5,223 nt of DNA from Acetobacteraceae bacterium (lineage in GTDB: Bacteria; Pseudomonadota; Alphaproteobacteria; Acetobacterales; Acetobacteraceae). Below the pieces are notes generated by a model. That model was not told the origin of the DNA. It ran no database searches and was given only the letters and a program-made list of their open reading frames with translations. Shown here piece by piece: positions 1 to 5,223 of the stretch. Each line of letters starts with the position of its first letter. The stretch's first letter is position 1. The DNA is taken from the NCBI GenBank assembly GCA_003164305.1, contig PLSZ01000217.1:1-5223 (forward strand). The letters run 5' to 3'. The translations under genes were made by a program, and so were the position numbers.

Positions 1-765
1 ATGGACCTGGACGATTTCAAAGCGTTTTCGTTGCGGTTCGGCGACATTCAGGGCTCGCCGGTGCCCGGCGACAACGCGATCCTCCAGGGCTACGGCGGCG
101 TCGGCACACTCTCGAACTTAAAAGAAGACGGCCGGTATGTCGGCGCTCCCTACGCCGGGCAGGACTGGCACACCGACATGTCGTATCGCGACGAGATCGG
201 GTTCGTGAACCTGCTGTATGGCATTCGCGTTCCGCGGCGCGACGGCAAGCCTTTGGGCGGCACCGAGTTCTCCAACATGCACGCCGCCTACGACGCGTTG
301 CCGTCCGATCTGAAGGCGACGTTGGAGGCCATGACCGCCAGCCACAGCTATGAGAAATTCTGGGAGCATATGCGGCTCGACAAAGGCGATGGCCGCCCCG
401 CGTTCACCGACGAACAACGCCGCGCCCGCCCGCCCGTGGCGCATCCGTTATTCCTGACGCATCCCATTACCGGCCGGAAGGTGCTGTATTGCAATCCCGG
501 CTACACGACCCGGATCAATGAGTTGCCGCCGGACGAAAGCGAGCGCGTGCTGAACCTGCTGTTCGATCACCAACTGGAAACGCGGTTCCGCCACACGCAT
601 CATTGGACCGAGAACGATCTGATCATCTGGGACCATATCGGCACGATCCATCGGGCGATCGACGATTATGGCCCGGACGACATAAGGCTGATGCGGCGCT
701 GCCAGATCATGGCCAACAAGGTCTTCGATCCGGCGTTCCTGCAACTCGCTCGCGCGGCCGCATAG
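1..765 (+). CDS. TauD/TfdA-family Fe(II)/2-oxoglutarate-dependent dioxygenase, 5' partial
   Basis: Cytoplasmic non-heme iron dioxygenase that would couple oxidation of an organic substrate to decarboxylation of 2-oxoglutarate with O2. Numbered from the first visible codon, the iron-binding facial triad is clear: H57 and D59 in WHTDMSYRD, and the distal H217 in TIHRAIDDYGPDD. T88 in GGTEF and R229/R233 in IRLMRRCQI align with the 2-oxoglutarate-binding Thr and Arg of TauD. The ATG at base 1 is probably not the true start. The opening residues DDFKAFSLRFGDIQ match a segment that family members carry about 40 residues from their N terminus, and 254 residues is short against the usual 280-300, so the gene very likely begins upstream. 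It ends in TAG, 14 bases before the FAH-family gene, which suggests co-transcription. The substrate (taurine-like sulfonate, aryloxyacetate or other) cannot be read from the motifs. The family call is firm; the specificity is unknown. Confidence 0.93.
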   Translation: MDLDDFKAFSLRFGDIQGSPVPGDNAILQGYGGVGTLSNLKEDGRYVGAPYAGQDWHTDMSYRDEIGFVNLLYGIRVPRRDGKPLGGTEFSNMHAAYDALPSDLKATLEAMTASHSYEKFWEHMRLDKGDGRPAFTDEQRRARPPVAHPLFLTHPITGRKVLYCNPGYTTRINELPPDESERVLNLLFDHQLETRFRHTHHWTENDLIIWDHIGTIHRAIDDYGPDDIRLMRRCQIMANKVFDPAFLQLARAAA

Positions 766-774
766 GGAGGGAGA
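765..774 (+). promoter_or_regulatory. Ribosome binding site that sets the start of the FAH-family gene
   Basis: The purine run GGGAGGGAGA overlaps the last base of the dioxygenase stop codon, and its GGAGG core (766-770) sits nine bases before the ATG at 780. The same reading frame is open much further upstream, to an ATG at 603 inside the dioxygenase gene, but that extension has no family similarity and no such site. This site therefore supports 780 as the start. Confidence 0.8.
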
Positions 775-779
775 CGTTC

Positions 780-1568
780 ATGAAGTGGGTCAGGTTCACC
801 GCCGGCGGTCACACCGCGTACGGCTCGTTGTCCGGCGAAACGATCACCGAAATCGCCGGCGAGCCATGGGGCGCCGACACGCAACCCGCCGGCCGCACTC
901 ATCGCCTGTCGGCGGTGAAGCTGGAAATCCCGGTCATTCCCAAAACGTTCTATTGCGCCGGCATCAACTACGCGACGCATATCCGCGAGATGGCGGAAAA
1001 GCGCGGCGTCAAACCGGTGTTCCCGGAGAAAGCCGACATCGGCTATCGCGCCAACAACGCGTTGATCGCGCATGAGGAAGACGTCGTGATCCCCGCGCAC
1101 GCGCCGCCCAAAGTGAACTATGAGGGCGAACTGGTCGTCGTCATCGGCAAACAGGCGAAGCACCTGAGCGAAGCCGACGCGTTCGATTGCGTGTTCGGCT
1201 ACACGATTGGCAACGACGTCAGTGAGCGGACCTGGCAGCGCGGCGACCGCACCTTCTGGCGCGGCAAGAACACCGACACGTTCAAGCCGATGGGTCCGTG
1301 GATCGAGACCGACGTGAACCTGGACGCGATGGACACGGTCGTGCGGGTCAACGGCAAAGAGGATCTACGTTTCAAAACCAACGACATGATCTTCGGCATC
1401 GCGCACTATATCGCCGCGATGACCAAGTACATGACGCTGTACCCGGGCGACGTGATCTGGATGGGAACGGACGGGACGTCACCCGATCTGGTGCATGGCG
1501 ACGTGGTCGAAGTGGAACTCACCGGTCTTGGTGTGTTGCGCAACCGTTTCGTTCGCGCGGGCCAATGA
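780..1568 (+). CDS. Fumarylacetoacetate hydrolase (FAH) family protein
   Basis: A 262-residue enzyme of the FAH fold. The family includes fumarylacetoacetate and fumarylpyruvate hydrolases, acylpyruvases, HpcE-type isomerase/decarboxylases and oxaloacetate decarboxylases, which cleave or isomerise 2-oxo acids using a divalent metal. The metal ligands are visible: E115 and E117 in NYEGELVVVIGK and D146 in GNDVSERTWQ. Further family marks are FYCAGINYATH (57-67), FKPMGPW (168-174) and a C-terminal GDVVEVELTGLGVLRN strand. The N-terminal cap of about 50 residues is short, like that of bacterial single-domain members and unlike the large eukaryotic FAH. The gene follows the dioxygenase by 14 bases, so it probably acts in the same pathway, perhaps on a ring-cleavage or side-chain product. 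The C-terminal GTDGTSPDLVHGD differs from the more usual GTPxGVG-type loop, so substrate assignment by motif is unsafe. Family is certain; the reaction is not. Confidence 0.95.
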   Translation: MKWVRFTAGGHTAYGSLSGETITEIAGEPWGADTQPAGRTHRLSAVKLEIPVIPKTFYCAGINYATHIREMAEKRGVKPVFPEKADIGYRANNALIAHEEDVVIPAHAPPKVNYEGELVVVIGKQAKHLSEADAFDCVFGYTIGNDVSERTWQRGDRTFWRGKNTDTFKPMGPWIETDVNLDAMDTVVRVNGKEDLRFKTNDMIFGIAHYIAAMTKYMTLYPGDVIWMGTDGTSPDLVHGDVVEVELTGLGVLRNRFVRAGQ

Positions 1569-1726
1569 TACAGCGGCGGCTTTTACCGCGCCTCAACCCT
1601 TCGTCAGCATTGCATGGGCCTCGCCGGATTGGTAATTTGCCTTTGATCAGGTAACTCGCCGGCCACTCAAGCAGCCGTTCGTGACTCTGGCGCGATTTCA
1701 TCCGAACCACCGCGAGAGACCATCGC

Positions 1727-3397
1727 ATGTCACCCATCGCCGCATCGCCCGAGCTCGATTGTCGCGCTCTGCTGCACGCGACGCCTGGGCTTTATCTGAT
1801 CCTGTCGCCCGATCTGATCATCGTCGAAGCCAGCGACGCGTATCTGCGGGCCACGATGACTGACCGCGACGCCATTACCGGTAAACATCTGTTCGAGGTC
1901 TTCCCCGACAACCCGGACGACCCGACCGCAACCGGGGTCAGTAACCTGGGGCGATCGTTGGAGCGGGTGCTGCGGTTCCGTCGGCCCGACGCCATGCCGG
2001 TGCAAAAATACGACGTACGCCGTCCGGATGGTACCTTCGAAGAAAGGTATTGGAGCCCTCTGAACACGCCGGTGCTGGATCAGAACGACACTGTCCGGTG
2101 GATTATCCACCGGGTTGAGGACGTCACGGAAGCGATCCATCTCCGCCGTGAGGCGGAAGCGCGAGACACCTTCGCCCGTGAGCAGCAATTCATCATCGAT
2201 CAGCTTCGCGCCTCGAACGAGGAACTCGCCCGAAGTCACGATGCCCTGCGGGAAAGCGACCGCCGCGGCCAGGCGCTGGTGGAAGAACTGCGCGGCAGAG
2301 AGGCCCACATCACCTCCATCCTCGCGACCGTTCCTGACGCGATGGTGGTGATCGATGAGAACGGCGTGATCCAGTCTTTCAGTCAGGCGGCCGAGCGTCA
2401 GTTCGGGTTCGCCGCCGCCGAGGTCATCGGCCGGAATGTCAGCATGCTGATGCCGGCCGATTACGCGCGCGACCACGACTCCTACCTGATGCATTATCGG
2501 GAGACCGGCGAGCGCCGGATCATTGGCACCGGCCGAGTCGTGGTGGGCCAGCGCAAGGACGGCACCACGTTTCCGATGGAGCTCGCCGTGGGCGAAGTGA
2601 CCCTGCCTGGACAACGCCTGTTCACCGGTTTCATCCGAGATCTGACCGAACGCCAGGACCGGGAGCGGAGGCTGAGCGAATTGCAGTCGGAACTGATCCA
2701 TGTCGCCCGGGTGAACGAACTCGGCCAGCTGGTTTCAGCCCTGGCGCATGAGGTCAATCAGCCGCTGGCCGCGATGACGAATTACGTCAACGGCGCGCTG
2801 CGTTTGTTCGCCTCCGGGAACCAGCAGGCGGCCAGGAGAGCGATCGAACGCGTCGCGGAACAGGCTGAGCGCGCCAATCAGATCATCCGCCGGTTGCGCG
2901 ATCTCGCGAAGAAGGGCGAGACGGAAAAGCAGCTCGAAAGTGTGTCGGCGACGATCGAGGAAGCGAGCGCGTTGGCGCTCGCCGGCGTTGGACAAGGGAT
3001 GAAGCTGAACATTCACGTGGCCGACGATGCCCAGGAAGCGGTGATCGATAAGGTGCAGATCCAACAGGTTCTGCTCAACCTGATGCGCAATGGGCTGGAG
3101 GCGATGGCGGCCTCGCCGCGGCGCGAGCTCACGATCACCGCCAGCCGGACGCGGGATATGCTGGAGATTCGCGTTTCCGACACCGGGCCAGGCTTGCCGG
3201 ACCAGGTGAGAGCGAGGTTGTTTCAGCCTTTCATCACGACCAAACCGGATGGCATGGGTGTTGGCCTGTCGGTTTGCCGGACCATCGTGGAAGCGCACGG
3301 CGGCGAACTTCATGCCGAAGACGCCGCGGGCGGCGGCACGGTGTTTCGCTTCACCGTTCCGGTCGCCAATCGAACTGTGTCTCCGCCAGCGCCCTGA
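1727..3397 (+). CDS. fixL: FixL-like oxygen-sensing histidine kinase (PAS, heme-PAS, HisKA, HATPase)
   Basis: A 556-residue sensor kinase with no signal peptide or membrane segment, so probably cytosolic. Order: N-terminal PAS (about 10-135, with [12 protein letters not shown] and the closing HRVEDVTE), a charged helical linker likely to form a coiled coil (136-192), heme-type PAS (193-312), HisKA with phospho-accepting H341 in [10 protein letters not shown], then HATPase_c with N-box N451/N455, G1 box DTGPG (485-489) and G2 box GMGVGLS (509-515). The second PAS follows FixL closely: H250 in DHDSYL corresponds to the heme-ligand His200 of Bradyrhizobium FixL, and R270 in GTGRVV to its O2-sensing Arg220. 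This supports heme and O2 binding, with kinase activity expected in the deoxy form. Contacts corresponding to Arg206 and His214 are H256 and R264. A modest GAGAG (1714-1718) precedes the ATG. No receiver domain or FixJ gene is present; the phosphorylation partner is unknown. The 158-base gap upstream suggests its own promoter, though I cannot place one. Confidence 0.93.
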   Translation: MSPIAASPELDCRALLHATPGLYLILSPDLIIVEASDAYLRATMTDRDAITGKHLFEVFPDNPDDPTATGVSNLGRSLERVLRFRRPDAMPVQKYDVRRPDGTFEERYWSPLNTPVLDQNDTVRWIIHRVEDVTEAIHLRREAEARDTFAREQQFIIDQLRASNEELARSHDALRESDRRGQALVEELRGREAHITSILATVPDAMVVIDENGVIQSFSQAAERQFGFAAAEVIGRNVSMLMPADYARDHDSYLMHYRETGERRIIGTGRVVVGQRKDGTTFPMELAVGEVTLPGQRLFTGFIRDLTERQDRERRLSELQSELIHVARVNELGQLVSALAHEVNQPLAAMTNYVNGALRLFASGNQQAARRAIERVAEQAERANQIIRRLRDLAKKGETEKQLESVSATIEEASALALAGVGQGMKLNIHVADDAQEAVIDKVQIQQVLLNLMRNGLEAMAASPRRELTITASRTRDMLEIRVSDTGPGLPDQVRARLFQPFITTKPDGMGVGLSVCRTIVEAHGGELHAEDAAGGGTVFRFTVPVANRTVSPPAP

Positions 3398-3470
3398 CCG
3401 CGCCGTTCCTGCGTCACCCGCCCTTGCAGCGCGCGCGGCCACGCCAGACAATGCGGATACGCACCAACCA

Positions 3471-3475
3471 GAGGA
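3471..3475 (+). promoter_or_regulatory. Ribosome binding site for the short-chain dehydrogenase
   Basis: GAGGA, followed by AACG, lies eight bases before the ATG at 3484. The frame is open upstream into the kinase gene (to 3274), but the protein family begins at MGKLDGKVAIVTG. This site therefore fixes the start and rejects the longer reading. Confidence 0.75.
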
Positions 3476-3483
3476 AACGAACC

Positions 3484-4335
3484 ATGGGCAAACTCGACGG
3501 CAAGGTCGCGATCGTGACCGGCGCCAGCCGCGGTATCGGACAAATGATCGCCGAGTTGTTCGCCTCGGAGGGGGCGAAAGTCGTGTGCGCCGCCCGCACC
3601 ATGAATGAGGGGGAGCACCGCATGCTGGAGGGCTCGCTGACCCGCACGGTGGAGAACATCAAAGCCAAGGGCGGCGAGGCAACCGCGTGCACCGCCGATG
3701 TCTCGAGCGAGCCGGATTGCATCGCCTTGGTGGAGGCCGCGCGCCGGGTTTACGGCACCGTCGATATCCTGGTGAACAACGCCGCGTTGAATTATTATCT
3801 GCCGACGGAAACCTATCCGACCAATCGGTGGGTCCGCTGCTTCGCGATCAACGTCCACGCGCCCTTCATTCTGTCCAAGGAAGTGCTGAAGGATATGATC
3901 CCGAAACGCTCCGGCGCCATCGTCAACATCAGTTCCGGCGCCGCCATCGGTCCTGGGCGCGGCCCGTATGAGGACAAGACGGTGCGCGGCGGCGTGATGT
4001 ACGGCGCGACGAAGGCGGCACTGGAACGGTTCACCCAAGGCCTCGCTCAGGAAATGGCGCAGTACGAGGGGATCAGCGTGACCGCCGTGTCGCCGTCGCG
4101 CGTGGTACCGACTCCCGGGACGATCCACCACAAGCTGGTGACCGGCGTGGACGATCCGAAGGGCGAGCATCCGATGCTGATGGCGCGCGCCGCTTTGCTA
4201 TTGGCCAGCGAACCGGCGACGAAGATCAACGGACGGGTGACCTACAGCCAGCAAATCCTCAAGGAATTCGGCTGGATCGAGCAGGCCCGGGGGCGCGGGG
4301 TGGACACGCGCGGATCGGGGTATTCAGAGGTCTGA
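3484..4335 (+). CDS. Short-chain dehydrogenase/reductase (SDR), NAD(P)-dependent
   Basis: A 283-residue Rossmann-fold oxidoreductase of the classical SDR type, which would interconvert an alcohol and a ketone or aldehyde. Visible motifs: cofactor loop TGASRGIG (12-19), AD at 71-72 of the adenine pocket, NNAA (98-101), the structural Asn N123, NISSG with catalytic Ser S151 (or S150), and YGATK with Y173 and K177. R16 and R38 at the ends of the first two strands favour NADP(H), by inference. Two stretches exceed a minimal SDR: residues 39-63 after the second strand, and about 9 extra residues between Ser and Tyr (PGRGPYEDKTVRGG region). I recall related SDRs sharing both insertions and the closing VTYSQQILKEFGWI, so these look like subfamily traits, not damage. 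The substrate is unknown. The gene lies 86 bases after the kinase stop in the same direction, so read-through or a separate promoter are both possible. Confidence 0.95.
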   Translation: MGKLDGKVAIVTGASRGIGQMIAELFASEGAKVVCAARTMNEGEHRMLEGSLTRTVENIKAKGGEATACTADVSSEPDCIALVEAARRVYGTVDILVNNAALNYYLPTETYPTNRWVRCFAINVHAPFILSKEVLKDMIPKRSGAIVNISSGAAIGPGRGPYEDKTVRGGVMYGATKAALERFTQGLAQEMAQYEGISVTAVSPSRVVPTPGTIHHKLVTGVDDPKGEHPMLMARAALLLASEPATKINGRVTYSQQILKEFGWIEQARGRGVDTRGSGYSEV

Positions 4336-4341
4336 GCCGAC

Positions 4342-4706
4342 CTACGGGTGCGCCAGCATGAACCGCATCGCCGCCAGCATGACGCCGGTGCTGGCGACGG
4401 CGATGGCGCCGAGGCGGATCGTCATGTCGCGGCGAAAAATTTCGAGGTCGCTGCTGATCCGGGCGATGGCGGTGGACAGGCGGGTTTCCATCGCGGTCAT
4501 GTCGGTCCGGATGGCCCCTGTCTCATGCTCGATCTGCCGTTCCAGGTCCGCTTTCACCGTCATCAGATCCGCCTTAGTGGCCAACTCCGCGCGCCGGACA
4601 TTGCTTCCGCCATGGCCTCGGCCGCGCCGGCGGCCTGGGGACCAGGAAAGCCGGCGGCCTCAAGCTTGCGGGCCATTTTCAGGGTGTCGAACGGAATCGC
4701 GTTCAT
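4342..4706 (-). pseudogene. DUF1640 (CCDC90-like) small coiled-coil membrane protein, frameshifted
   Basis: Two minus-strand reading frames together make one recognisable protein of about 120 residues. The first begins at ATG 4706 (AGGG at 4714-4717 seven bases upstream) and reads MNAIPFDTLKMARKLEAAGF through AEAMSGA, a typical DUF1640 N terminus, but then runs out of frame to a TGA at 4563. The second continues as ELATKADLMTVKADLERQIE and ends at TAG 4342. It contains a heptad-like charged helix and a C-terminal hydrophobic segment (LGAIAVASTGVMLAAMRFML), as the family does. The join is at 4588-4589: removing one CG from the CGCGCGC run (4588-4594) restores a continuous frame. The downstream part could only start by itself at TTG 4584, without a family N terminus. 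Alternatives to a true pseudogene are a sequencing error or ribosomal slippage. Family members are poorly characterised. Stop codons of this gene and the convergent dehydrogenase are six bases apart. Confidence 0.77.
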
Positions 4707-4750
4707 GCCGCTACCCTACGCTGGCCACCCGCCGCCGGTCCATCGATTCA

Positions 4751-4760
4751 TGGTTAACCA
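4751..4760. repeat. Perfect 10-base palindrome in the divergent spacer
   Basis: TGGTTAACCA reads the same on both strands and lies in the 108-base spacer between the minus-strand DUF1640 start (4706) and the exporter start (4815). A second GGTTA follows at 4763-4767. The AT-rich centre in a GC-rich spacer, 54 bases ahead of an exporter gene, would suit an operator or promoter element. No regulator gene is visible, and one short palindrome can arise by chance. Confidence 0.35.
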
Positions 4761-4814
4761 GCGGTTATCGACGCCAGCCTTTCCTCCGCCGCCGCGCGGT
4801 CCCACAATGGGCCC

Positions 4815-5223
4815 ATGAATGAGGCTCCCAATCCCGCCCCGATCGTCCCCGCCCCGATCTTCATCGACCCCAATCGCGTTTCCAATCGGACCCGTCTCAC
4901 CGCGCTGATCGTCGCCACGGCGATGTTCATGCAGAACCTTGATTCGACGATGATCGCCACTGCGTTGCCGACCATGGCGCACACCTTCGGCTACGACCCG
5001 GTGAGGATGAATGTCGCGCTGACGTCGTATCTGCTCAGCCTCGCGGTGTTCATTCCGGCCAGCGGCTGGATCGCGGATCGGTATGGCGCCCGCAATATCT
5101 TCCGCCTCGCGATCGTCATTTTCACCGTCGGCTCGATCCTGTGTGGACAGTCGAGCAGCCTCTCCTTCCTGGTCGGCTCCCGTATTCTGCAAGGCATGGG
5201 CGGCGCCATGATGGTCCCGGTCG
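4815..5223 (+). CDS. MFS transporter, DHA2 (EmrB/QacA-type) family, 3' partial
   Basis: The first 136 residues of a proton-driven inner-membrane exporter; the gene runs off the window. After a Pro/Ala-rich cytoplasmic head (1-27) comes transmembrane segment 1 ending in NLDSTMIATALPTM (41-54), the motif-D1-type LDxTIVxxALP signature of 14-segment drug exporters. TM2 follows at about 66-84, then motif A as GWIADRYGARNIF (84-96), TM3 at about 97-111, and motif B as SRILQGMGGAMMVPV (122-136) with R123, the conserved Arg linked to proton coupling. The first in-frame start after the stop at 4755 is ATG 4815, which also matches the family's beginning. No strong ribosome binding site precedes it. DHA2 members export drugs, dyes or metabolites, often with an EmrA-type adaptor; the substrate here is unknown. 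It is divergent from the broken DUF1640 gene, and no link to the catabolic genes is shown. Confidence 0.92.
   Translation, partial: MNEAPNPAPIVPAPIFIDPNRVSNRTRLTALIVATAMFMQNLDSTMIATALPTMAHTFGYDPVRMNVALTSYLLSLAVFIPASGWIADRYGARNIFRLAIVIFTVGSILCGQSSSLSFLVGSRILQGMGGAMMVPV

Noticed and set aside
603..779. An N-terminal extension of the FAH-family protein starting at ATG 603.
   Set aside because: It lies wholly inside the dioxygenase gene in another frame and has no family similarity. The strong ribosome binding site at 765-774 and the MKWVRF start at 780 fit the family.
1572..1590. A possible terminator hairpin (GCGG CTTTTA CCGC) after the FAH-family gene.
   Set aside because: The stem is only four base pairs, and the T-run is in the loop instead of after the stem.
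1637..1650. A FixK/FNR-like site, TTGC-N6-TCAG, in the spacer upstream of the FixL-like kinase.
   Set aside because: The second half-site departs from the TCAA/GCAA expected, the match is short, and no FixK-type gene is visible. It could easily occur by chance.
1730..2701. A 323-codon open frame on the minus strand opposite the kinase.
   Set aside because: It is a GC-rich shadow of the kinase gene, whose own frame encodes a complete set of PAS, HisKA and HATPase motifs. The antisense product shows no recognisable domain.
3452..3463. A small inverted repeat TGCG-GATA-CGCA before the SDR.
   Set aside because: A four-base stem in a GC-rich spacer is not distinguishable from chance, and no T-run follows it.
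3310..4170. A 286-codon open frame on the minus strand opposite the SDR.
   Set aside because: It has a His/Arg/Ala-rich composition typical of antisense shadows, and the plus strand carries the full SDR motif set.
4348..4822. Two plus-strand open frames of about 155 codons across the DUF1640 region.
   Set aside because: They are Arg/Pro/Ser-rich with no domain, and they oppose a minus-strand sequence with clear family similarity in both its parts.
4716..5192. A 158-codon open frame on the minus strand opposite the exporter.
   Set aside because: The plus strand encodes MFS motifs D1, A and B in order. The antisense frame is a shadow rich in Arg, Asp and Gly.

Overview
The window looks like GC-rich proteobacterial chromosome, most likely from an alphaproteobacterium. 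The clearest taxonomic hint is a sensor kinase whose heme-PAS and kinase modules closely resemble rhizobial FixL. Codon use is rich in G/C at third positions throughout, and I see no tRNA or rRNA gene, insertion sequence, CRISPR array or phage gene. The exact family of the host cannot be fixed from this stretch.

Layout, left to right. (1) Bases 1-765 hold the C-terminal part of a TauD/TfdA-type Fe(II)/2-oxoglutarate dioxygenase whose start lies outside the window. (2) After a 14-base gap with a strong ribosome binding site comes a fumarylacetoacetate-hydrolase-family enzyme (780-1568), and the two genes probably form one transcript. (3) A 158-base gap precedes a soluble PAS / coiled-coil / heme-PAS / HisKA / HATPase oxygen-sensor kinase of the FixL type (1727-3397). 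No FixJ partner is visible. (4) An 86-base gap with a clear ribosome binding site leads to a short-chain dehydrogenase/reductase (3484-4335). (5) On the minus strand, converging on it with six bases between the stop codons, lies a small coiled-coil/one-membrane-segment protein gene of the DUF1640 (CCDC90-like) kind (4342-4706). As given it is broken by a frameshift that looks like one extra CG unit. (6) A 108-base divergent spacer with a perfect 10-base palindrome separates it from the start of an MFS drug-type exporter (4815 to the window end, 3' truncated).

How the genes may work together: the dioxygenase, the FAH-family hydrolase and the dehydrogenase are the kinds of enzymes found in accessory catabolic clusters for organic acids, aryloxy or aromatic compounds. 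Both the dioxygenase reaction and the kinase's ligand depend on O2. A link between the kinase and the flanking catabolic genes is therefore an attractive idea, but it rests only on neighbourhood. No new type of system is evident. The points most worth a second look are the FixL-like kinase without a visible FixJ partner, its altered heme-propionate contact residues, and the frameshifted DUF1640 gene.
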